Assembly: GCF_013623775.1 (NCBI RefSeq)
Contig: NZ_JABFAM010000021.1
Coordinates: 17,262 to 81,261 of the forward strand
Origin: Rufibacter sp. XAAS-G3-1
GTDB taxonomy: Bacteria; Bacteroidota; Bacteroidia; Cytophagales; Hymenobacteraceae
Direction: 5' to 3'
DNA: 64,000 bases
A program made the translations under genes and the position numbers. How positions within the stretch are numbered: the stretch's first letter is position 1; the number at the start of each line of letters is the position of its first letter. Of the stretch, positions 36,750 through 43,914 are shown piece after piece. The notes beneath the pieces are model-generated. The model made no database searches. It worked only from the letters and a program-made list of their open reading frames with translations, and had not been told where the DNA came from.

Positions 36750-37499
36750 ATGAAAGCAGTTGGAATCATTCCGGCCCGATTTGCCTCTACCCGTTACCCC
36801 GGCAAACCTTTGGTGATGCTGGAAGGAAAGTCAATGATTCAACGGGTGTACGAACAAGTCCAAACCGCAGCTATTCAGGAAGTAGTGGTCGCCACAGACG
36901 ATGACCGGATCAGGCAACATGTACTGGAGTTCGGGGGGAACGTGATCATGACCTCAGCTCACCACCAAAGCGGCACCGACCGCTGCTACGAGGCCTATAC
37001 ACAGCTTGACGAAGCCTTTGACGTAGTAATAAACATTCAGGGCGATGAGCCTTTTATTCAGCCCGAGCAGGTTAACAAGGTGCTGGGTTGCTTCACGCAG
37101 CCAGATGCCCAGATTGCTACGCTCATCAAGCCCGTTGTTTCACCGGAGGAACTTCTGAACCCCAATAGCCCCAAAGTGGTGATAGGTGCCCAGCACCAGG
37201 CCCTTTATTTCAGCCGTCATCCTATCCCCTACCTCCGCGGAGCCGAGCCGCATGAGTGGCTCTCCCGTCACGGCTATTACAAACACATTGGTATTTACGG
37301 CTACCGGAGCACGGTATTGGCGCAACTGACGCAATTGCAGCCTTCCGGCCTGGAGAAAGCAGAGTCCCTGGAGCAGTTGCGCTGGCTGGAGCATGGATTT
37401 AAGATTATCACAGCGGTTACTGAGTTGGAGACCATTGGCATTGATACGCCAGCAGATGTAGCGAAGGCACTGCTTTATTTGAAAGCTTCTGGACAGTAA
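36750..37499 (+). CDS. kdsB: 3-deoxy-manno-octulosonate cytidylyltransferase
   Basis: A 249-residue enzyme that activates Kdo with CTP for lipopolysaccharide core assembly in the cytoplasm. The N-terminal nucleotide loop IPARFASTRYPGKPL, VVVATDDDRI, the metal-binding INIQGDEPFIQPEQV and the HIGIYGYRSTVLAQL region all match KdsB, and length is normal. Other Kdo genes are not in the window. Confidence 0.95.
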   Translation: MKAVGIIPARFASTRYPGKPLVMLEGKSMIQRVYEQVQTAAIQEVVVATDDDRIRQHVLEFGGNVIMTSAHHQSGTDRCYEAYTQLDEAFDVVINIQGDEPFIQPEQVNKVLGCFTQPDAQIATLIKPVVSPEELLNPNSPKVVIGAQHQALYFSRHPIPYLRGAEPHEWLSRHGYYKHIGIYGYRSTVLAQLTQLQPSGLEKAESLEQLRWLEHGFKIITAVTELETIGIDTPADVAKALLYLKASGQ

Positions 37500-37710
37500 G
37501 TTGATTGATGCCTGGGAGTAGCTGGCTTTTGCGTGCGTTTACGGGCTGCTTTTTGCATTTCTGCCGAAAAGTGCTCACGCCCGGCCGAGTCCCAGCAGGT
37601 ACTCAAGCGAAAGCCTGAATTGGTGCGTTTAGTAAAGGCCATTACTATTTGAAACAGCAAACCATCCCTGCCCTCCTTAGCCTAGGAGGGGCGCTTTCCC
37701 AAGGTGCTCA

Positions 37711-38055
37711 TCACCCGCCAGATTTCTTCGCTTTATACCCAAGATCAAGCAGGAGTTGCAGGACTTTATCCCTGAAGTCACCTTGGATGGTGATTTCTCC
37801 GTCTTTGGCGCTGCCGCCTACGCCGCATTTGGTCTTTATGGTTTTTCCTAGCGTTTGCAGGTCGCTGTCCTGGCCTACAAAACCGGTCACCAACGTGACC
37901 TGCTTGCCGCCGCGGCTCTTTTTGTCAAGCTGCACCCGCAGGTTCTGCTGCTGGGGCGGCAACGTCTGAAGTTCTTCCTCTTGTTGATGCTGGTACTCAA
38001 AATCTGGGTTGGTGGAGAAGACCACCCCTTCGCGGTTCTTTTTGTTTTTGCTCAT
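37711..38055 (-). CDS. SUI1/eIF1-like translation factor (YciH family)
   Basis: A 114-residue protein. The C-terminal two-thirds is an SUI1 domain: LRVQLDKKSRGGKQVTLVTGF...LQTLGKTIKTKCGVGGSAKDGEITIQGDFRDKVLQLLLDLGY. The KCGVGGS loop is the diagnostic segment. Bacterial YciH resembles eukaryotic eIF1 and may affect start-codon fidelity; its role is not fully settled. It lies 16 bases downstream of the lipid kinase gene and is probably co-transcribed. Confidence 0.92.
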   Translation of the reverse strand: MSKNKKNREGVVFSTNPDFEYQHQQEEELQTLPPQQQNLRVQLDKKSRGGKQVTLVTGFVGQDSDLQTLGKTIKTKCGVGGSAKDGEITIQGDFRDKVLQLLLDLGYKAKKSGG

Positions 38056-38071
38056 GTTCTTATGCGTTTAC

Positions 38072-38992
38072 CTACAAAGAGGCGACTACTTCTAAAGACT
38101 TCGGAAACATCTGTACTTCAAACTGGGTGGCCTGGCCTATAAATTCACCATCGGCGTGGAAATACTGGGGCTCTTTGCTTTGTACGCGAACGGTAGAACA
38201 GGTATGGAATTCGGCCAGGCTGGAATGCGCCAGCTGTTTGGTCAATAACCCATAGCCTAGTTGAATGGCCTCGGCGATGCCCACGTGACGGATAAGACAG
38301 ACATCCATCAATCCATCCTGAATATTGGCCATGGGCGCGATATAGGCGTTATTGCCATACTGCGAGGCATTCCCAAAAGCCACCACAAAGAACTCTGACG
38401 TAAGCTCCCGACCATTGATATGGACAGTGGCTTCTTCCGATTGAAAATTCCGAAACTCCCGCACCACCAATTGGATGTAACTACTCAGTCCGCGTTTAGT
38501 GCTTTTGGCAAAAACCGAACTCACCAATCCGTCAAAGCCAATACCGGCGGTACAGAAAAACGGATGGCCGTTGATGGTGCAGGAATCTATGTGGTGGAAG
38601 CTGGGCTGGTTCAGCAGAGCGATGGCCTGGGGTAGCGCCAGCGGAATGCCTAAGTGCCTGGCCAGGCCGTTCCCGGAACCTTTGGGTAAGATCCCCAATG
38701 CCGAGGAAGTGCCTTTCAAGGCCCGGGCTACTTCGTTCACGGTTCCATCTCCGCCCACGGCTACCACCAAACGGGCCCCCTCAGACGCCGCCTGCCTTGC
38801 CAGTTCTGTGGCATGGCCCGCGCGTTGGGTGAGAAGTATCTCTGGGTTCCAGCGGGTAATGTCTAGGTGCTCAGCTATGAGCCCGGGTACCGATGTATTG
38901 CTCTTCACCCCTGATTTTGGGTTCAGGATAAAACAAACTTTCTCTGGGGCGGTGGTCTGTTCCATGGGCAGCGGCATCTGTATAGAACTCAA
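38072..38992 (-). CDS. Diacylglycerol/lipid kinase (YegS/DagK-like)
   Basis: A 306-residue kinase of the diacylglycerol kinase catalytic family. Motifs are CFILNPKSGVKSN near the N-terminus, LVVAVGGDGTVNEVARAL (the GGDGT nucleotide motif) and GILPKGSGNGLARHLGIP. The second domain has FFCTAGIGFDGLV and the metal-site region near HADGEF. It would phosphorylate a membrane lipid at the inner membrane; the exact lipid is uncertain. The ATG at 38965 (MEQTTAPEK) is a possible shorter start. Confidence 0.88.
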   Translation of the reverse strand: MSSIQMPLPMEQTTAPEKVCFILNPKSGVKSNTSVPGLIAEHLDITRWNPEILLTQRAGHATELARQAASEGARLVVAVGGDGTVNEVARALKGTSSALGILPKGSGNGLARHLGIPLALPQAIALLNQPSFHHIDSCTINGHPFFCTAGIGFDGLVSSVFAKSTKRGLSSYIQLVVREFRNFQSEEATVHINGRELTSEFFVVAFGNASQYGNNAYIAPMANIQDGLMDVCLIRHVGIAEAIQLGYGLLTKQLAHSSLAEFHTCSTVRVQSKEPQYFHADGEFIGQATQFEVQMFPKSLEVVASL

Positions 38993-39056
38993 TTAGGGTT
39001 TCCAGCCTCTTTTTTGAAAAACCTCCCCAAAACGTTAAAAGCGGTTTTGGGTGCTT

Positions 39057-39220
39057 AGGGCATGTTTAAACTTTGGCTTTTGCGCTGCATACGGCCGTAG
39101 AGAGAACCTGGCTTTGCACTTTCATCGCCCTCGTAGCACTGCTATGAGGCTCAAAAATTGCTTTGCAGAACCTTGCTCTTGCTGGTTGAGCCAGCAAACC
39201 CAAAAGTTTAAACATGCTCT
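39057..39220 (+). repeat. Family 1 MITE-like element, copy E (divergent)
   Basis: A 164-bp copy with ends AGGGCATGTTTAAA and TTTAAACATGCTCT. The core retains TTTGCGCTGCA, GAGAACCTG, GCTCAAAAATTGC and GAGCCAGCAAACC. It is the most diverged full-length copy, suggesting it is older. Confidence 0.8.
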
Positions 39221-39309
39221 AAGTTGTTTTAGGGCTGTTTTGGTAAAAATACACAAAAAAAGTGGTGCCGCCGGAGGCAGCACCACTTGGTGTTAAGAGG
39301 GCTGAAAAT

Positions 39310-40332
<1,023 letters not shown>

Positions 40333-40437
40333 TTAAGGGTGGCAAGTTACATGTTCCAACAGGCAAAACAAATTAAAAATTTACCGGCTCATTTTGAGTT
40401 ATTTAGCGTTTAAACGCATTTTTTTTAACAAAGATGC

Positions 40438-40468
40438 TTGGCAGAAATAAAAGCGCCCTCTATATTTG
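40438..40468 (+). promoter_or_regulatory. Bacteroidota-type promoter of tRNA-Glu
   Basis: TTG at 40438-40440 and TATATTTG at 40461-40468 match the -33/-7 consensus (TTG, about 20 bases, TAnnTTTG). The -7 box ends 20 bases before the tRNA. Confidence 0.75.
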
Positions 40469-40488
40469 CACCATCAAAACCGAAAGAT

Positions 40489-40563
40489 GGTCCGTTCGTC
40501 TAGGGGTTAGGACACCAGATTTTCATTCTGGTAACAGGGGTTCGATTCCCCTACGGACTACCA
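40489..40563 (+). tRNA. tRNA-Glu (anticodon UUC), island integration site
   Basis: A full cloverleaf: acceptor GGTCCGT/ACGGACT, anticodon stem CCAGA/TCTGG with loop TTTTCAT (anticodon TTC), and T-arm AGGGG-TTCGATT-CCCCT. The discriminator A is at 40560, and CCA at 40561-40563 is encoded. The serine recombinase frame on the other strand ends at 40523, inside this gene. The last bases recur at 59872-59883. Confidence 0.97.
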
Positions 40564-42418
40564 AGAGGGAAAAGTCAGTTTCACTACTGCTTTTCCCTCT
40601 TTCTTTTTGCCCCATTTTCTGCGAAATCTCCGCAGCAAGGCCGAAAACTGAGTTCACCCTGGTGGTTCGATAAGCCTCTTTTTCCCGGTCATATTGCACC
40701 CCTTCCGGGAACACCAACGCCTGTAGCCTCCTACGATTAACAGCGTTCCCCTTAGTCCAAGAGGATGAGAGACTTAGCGCCATTCTCAGCCCTTTTTCCA
40801 GCAACATCTGGTGGTTCGATAAAGGTCCGGAGAGTTTTTCCAGGTTCACCCCGATTTCCCGTTCCTCTGCTTTCAGCTCACCGCTGAACTTCTGGAATAT
40901 CTCACGCTCTATTTCCCCGTAGGCATAGCGCCGCTCCAGCGTATCCAGCTTCTTTTTAAGTTCCGCTGACTGCAGCTTCAGCCGCTTCTCTTCCTGCACG
41001 TGCTCCTGGCTTAGCTTTGCAAATACCTGGCCCATCATCTCCTGAACCTGCGGCAGCAGGATCGGATCGATTTGGTATTCCTTCAGCAGCCCCTGGTACA
41101 GCTCGTGCATCTTGCCGGCGTTTCGGTTCAGGCAGCAGCCCTTCGTGTTGCACTTGTAGTAGTGGATGCCTTTCTTCTTCATCTCGTAGCCGGTGAGTGG
41201 CTTATGGCACTCACCGCATTTTATGTGGTGGCGCAACGGCAACTGCGCGTCCTCCTTCACCTGGGTGTAGCCGTGGGCATTCTGCGCCTGGAGCCCGTTC
41301 ACCCGCAGGAAAACATCTCTTGATACCAGCGGCTCGTGCCTGCCCTCTATCACCTCGCCCTCGCCCAGCAGCCCGTGGGTGATGAGCCCGCAGTAGAAGG
41401 GGTTGCGGAAGACCTTGGTCAGGGTCTGGTTATACAGCGTGAGCCCCTGTGCCTTCAGCCTCTGGATGATGTCGGTGTTACTCAGGCCCTGCTCGGCCTT
41501 GAGCTGGAAGGCCAGCCTTACCAGCTTTCCGGTCTTGTTGGGTTTGATGACCTGCTCTCCGTTCACGCGGTACTGGTCGTAGCCCATGGGCGCAGGGCCC
41601 ATCCAGAAGCCCTTGCGCACCTTGGCCTCCATGCCCGCCACGCACTTCTCACGCCGCTGGTCGTTGTCGAACTGGGAGAAGAGGAACTGGATGCCCTGCT
41701 GGAGCTTGCCGCTCGCCGTCATGGTGTCCACCGGCTGGGTGACGGCCACCACGGAGATGCCCAGCTGCGAGAGCTGGTCGGCGATGTAGATGGCGTTGGG
41801 CCCGGAGCGCGAGAAGCGGTCGTGGCTGTAGACGATGATGTAGCCTACCTTGTGGCGGCTCTTCCGCACGAAGTCCAGCATCAGCTGGAAGTGCTTGCGC
41901 TCGTCGTTCTTGGCGCTCTCGTAGGTGCCCCCGAAGGTGGCGGCGACCTCGTAGCCGTGGCGCTCGGCGTAACCGCGGCAGCGCTCCAGCTGGGTCTCCA
42001 GGCTCTGGTTCGTCTCGGCCTGCTCTTTCGTAGATACACGCGTGTAGATGACGGCCACCTTGCCCCGGGCCACGGCTTTGTTTTTCTTCTTGTCCTGCAT
42101 CTGCGGACGGGCGAAGATGCCCAGGTCAACATTGCCAGGCATTGCTTTGCCATTGCGGCCCGTTGCGGGAGGCATTGGTTTACCGTTGCCGACCATTGGT
42201 TTTGCATTGCCAGCCATTGCGGAGGGCATTGCTGCCCCTTGGTTTTCCGTCGCATCGCCATTGCTGTCCATTGCTTCTGCATTGCCACCCATTGATTTAG
42301 CGTTGGTATGCGTTGGTTTTGCGTTGGCGGGCGTTGATTTCTTGTTGCTGCTTGTTGCTAGAGGCGCTGGTTTCCTGTTGCTCCCCGTTGCTGTATTGGT
42401 TGCCACTTCCTTTTCCAT
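40523..42418 (-). CDS. Large serine recombinase (site-specific integrase)
   Basis: A 631-residue recombinase. The resolvase domain starts at about residue 120 with VAVIYTRVSTKEQ (nucleophile Ser129) and includes YIIVYSHDRFSRSG. A recombinase domain follows (EAKVRKGFWMGPAPMGYDQYR...FRNPFYCGLITHGL), then a zinc ribbon (CGECHKPL...CNTKGCCLN) and a coiled coil. Residues 1-118 are an unusual Asn/Ala/Gly/Lys/Met-rich extension encoded by about 19 CAACG/CAATG motifs. The last 12 or so codons are antisense to the tRNA-Glu 3' part and its terminator. Such enzymes insert and excise mobile elements; the tRNA-edge position supports that role. Confidence 0.92.
   Translation of the reverse strand: MEKEVATNTATGSNRKPAPLATSSNKKSTPANAKPTHTNAKSMGGNAEAMDSNGDATENQGAAMPSAMAGNAKPMVGNGKPMPPATGRNGKAMPGNVDLGIFARPQMQDKKKNKAVARGKVAVIYTRVSTKEQAETNQSLETQLERCRGYAERHGYEVAATFGGTYESAKNDERKHFQLMLDFVRKSRHKVGYIIVYSHDRFSRSGPNAIYIADQLSQLGISVVAVTQPVDTMTASGKLQQGIQFLFSQFDNDQRREKCVAGMEAKVRKGFWMGPAPMGYDQYRVNGEQVIKPNKTGKLVRLAFQLKAEQGLSNTDIIQRLKAQGLTLYNQTLTKVFRNPFYCGLITHGLLGEGEVIEGRHEPLVSRDVFLRVNGLQAQNAHGYTQVKEDAQLPLRHHIKCGECHKPLTGYEMKKKGIHYYKCNTKGCCLNRNAGKMHELYQGLLKEYQIDPILLPQVQEMMGQVFAKLSQEHVQEEKRLKLQSAELKKKLDTLERRYAYGEIEREIFQKFSGELKAEEREIGVNLEKLSGPLSNHQMLLEKGLRMALSLSSSWTKGNAVNRRRLQALVFPEGVQYDREKEAYRTTRVNSVFGLAAEISQKMGQKERGKSSSETDFSLLVVRRGIEPLLPE
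40550..40561. other. Putative attL core (tRNA-Glu 3' end)
   Basis: CCTACGGACTAC here is repeated exactly at 59872-59883. It marks the left junction of the proposed 19.3-kb island. Confidence 0.6.
40564..40610 (+). terminator. Terminator directly after tRNA-Glu
   Basis: An 11-bp perfect stem (AGAGGGAAAAG at 40564-40574, CTTTTCCCTCT at 40590-40600) is followed by TTCTTTTT. It lies wholly inside the recombinase coding frame on the other strand, hence inside the island. Confidence 0.8.
42120..42395 (-). repeat. CAACG/CAATG motif array in the recombinase N-terminal extension
   Basis: About 19 copies of CAACG or CAATG on the coding strand, mostly at 10- to 11-base steps, fill the first hundred codons. 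Because the step is not a multiple of three, the peptide repeats only loosely (GNAKP, GNGKP, NGKAM). Confidence 0.75.
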
Positions 42419-42507
42419 GGTCTTGGTTGCTGTTTTCGCTGATTTATTGATTGATTCTGTCTGTATTCCTGTCCCTGCGCTACCTATTCTCTCTTGTAGG
42501 TGGCATT

Positions 42508-42807
42508 TTATTGGGTATCAGGCTCCGGTGCGCTTTCCTGCCGGAGCACCCCGTAGAGAAGGGAGGTGAGCCGGAGCATCTGGTCCACCGTCTCACCGGC
42601 TTGTTCCTCGGAAAGGTGGCCGTACCCTGGGGTGGAGAGCAGGGCCGCTATGTGCCGTTCCCTCAGCTGCCCGTCTTCCCTGACGTGGCGGTAGAAGCCC
42701 TCTCCCTCCCCGCCTATACCCTCCGGCAACCCGCGTTGTCCTTCGTTGTTCTCGCCTGTTTTCCATTCTTTTTGCTGGTTCTCGGCCTGTTTTCTGGTTG
42801 TTTCCAC
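42508..42807 (-). CDS. Small hypothetical protein of the island
   Basis: A 99-residue, highly polar, acidic and Gln/Glu/Gly-rich protein (METTRKQAENQQKEWKTGENNEGQR...). The second half looks structured: REDGQLRERHIAALLSTPGYGHLSEEQAGETVDQMLRLTSLLYGVLRQ. No family is recognised. It sits between the MerR-like gene and the recombinase, in the same direction, with 89 bases before the recombinase start. Position hints at a role in excision or regulation, but there is no motif to support that. Confidence 0.5.
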   Translation of the reverse strand: METTRKQAENQQKEWKTGENNEGQRGLPEGIGGEGEGFYRHVREDGQLRERHIAALLSTPGYGHLSEEQAGETVDQMLRLTSLLYGVLRQESAPEPDTQ

Positions 42808-42882
42808 GGAATGTGTCGGTTCCGCAGCCGTATGGGTCTTTAATGTATCGCTGTCCCGCCTTTGGGCACTGAAAGCAGATGC

Positions 42883-42921
42883 CGTTGGTTACCGTTGCTG
42901 AACGTTGCTATGCGTTGCTCC
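42883..42921 (-). repeat. Tandem CAACG-N5 motifs, intergenic
   Basis: On the minus strand CAACG occurs four times at exactly 10-base spacing, just downstream of the MerR-like gene. The same motif is enriched in the recombinase N-terminus (42120-42395) and in the VirE-like gene. Confidence 0.75.
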
Positions 42922-42947
42922 GGTGTGGCCCCAAGGTGGGACATTGC

Positions 42948-43601
42948 CTACATCTCCCCCACTGTCTGCTGGCCGTACATTCCTTCCTTATCAGTCACCT
43001 GTGGGTTAGGCAGGCCAAGGGCCCTCACCTTCGCCTCCAGTACCTTGTTCACCCTCAACTCCCGAACCTGCTCCGTGAGGGACAGGTATAGGTGCGTCCC
43101 ATTAAGACGGGTTTCGCCAGAAGCCTCCACCCAGAGCCTGGGCTGCAATGGGGGTATGAGCACCACGCCCACCTCACTGCAATCCACCAGCTGTTGTATC
43201 AGCAGCGTCTCCAGCAGCGGCATGGGGTGTCCCACATCCCGGGACGCGTCCCCTGGGTCTGTCCCGGCGAAGAGGTACTCCTTCACTTGGCGGATATTCT
43301 CCAGCGGGTAGCCCAGCGTCCGCAGCCGGTCTATCAGGCGCACCCAGATGAACCCGTGGAAGGAGAGCAGGTTCTTCCTGCCCTCCGGGATGGCGAAGGG
43401 CAAGAGGCCCGCGTGGTGCCAGCCGTGGAAGCGTTTGGCCGTGATGCCTGCCTCCCGCACCGAGAAAGTTGGCTCGCACAGGCGGGCTATCAGCCCCTGT
43501 GACGTCTCTGTCCCTTTGTAGGCGAACATGCCCGCCTGTGCGTTATTCTCCATTGATTCTTTGTTCTTTATTGGTTCTATGTTCTCTGGTTCTTGTCTCA
43601 T
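42948..43601 (-). CDS. MerR-like DNA-binding regulator
   Basis: A 217-residue protein with a MerR-type winged helix at about residues 45-110: FSVREAGITAKRFHGWHHAGLLP (helix-turn-helix with the WxxxGLLP-type turn), then SFHGFIWVRLIDRLRTLGYPLENIRQVKEYL (the second arm and linker helix). The C-terminal part has a beta-rich segment with no known ligand motif. It is island-borne and lies downstream of the origin-like inverted repeats, so it may control copy or excision functions. An internal start at MENNAQAG (residue 16) is possible. Confidence 0.7.
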   Translation of the reverse strand: MRQEPENIEPIKNKESMENNAQAGMFAYKGTETSQGLIARLCEPTFSVREAGITAKRFHGWHHAGLLPFAIPEGRKNLLSFHGFIWVRLIDRLRTLGYPLENIRQVKEYLFAGTDPGDASRDVGHPMPLLETLLIQQLVDCSEVGVVLIPPLQPRLWVEASGETRLNGTHLYLSLTEQVRELRVNKVLEAKVRALGLPNPQVTDKEGMYGQQTVGEM

Positions 43602-43914
43602 TTCTGTTTGTTACCTAAAGGTAATAAAATATTTCACACTCTGCTCGGCTCCTGTCCATAGAGCCGATATTTATTTTTTGTCCGCTTGGAAGTTGCCCGG
43701 TATGGGCTTCGGGTAAGATAGGTAAGCAGTTTTCGGAAGAAAGTGCTTACCCGCCTCTAAGTAGGAAATCAAAGGCTTGCTTTGCCTGTGAAAACTGCCC
43801 CTATTTGCCTGGAGCGCAGCTTTCTTTATTGCCTTTGCTACAAGTTTGCCCCCAGGTAAGGCTTTTCGGCGGAATGTGCTTACCCATCTTACCCGTTCCT
43901 TGTGATGGTTGGTT
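43602..43914. other. Non-coding island segment with origin-like inverted repeats
   Basis: The stretch between the VirE-like and MerR-like genes has six GGTAAG/CTTACC hexamers (43712, 43721, 43746, 43855, 43879, 43888). A frame open on the minus strand from 43991 to 43671 overlaps the VirE gene and is not protein-like. Confidence 0.6.
43711..43894. repeat. Paired inverted GGTAAG arrays (candidate origin or operator)
   Basis: GGGTAAGATAGGTAAGCA at 43711-43728 is the near-exact complement of TGCTTACCCATCTTACCC at 43877-43894. Each arm is itself a hairpin: GGTAAGCA/TGCTTACC in the left arm, GGTAAGGC/GTGCTTACC in the right. About 100 bases separate them. The position next to a primase-helicase gene fits a replication or transfer origin. 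Confidence 0.7.

Noticed and set aside
41336..42295. A 319-codon frame on the plus strand opposite the serine recombinase
   Set aside because: It is an antisense shadow in GC-rich DNA. The minus-strand recombinase has clear catalytic motifs, while this frame has only Val/Leu/Gly-rich composition and no motif.
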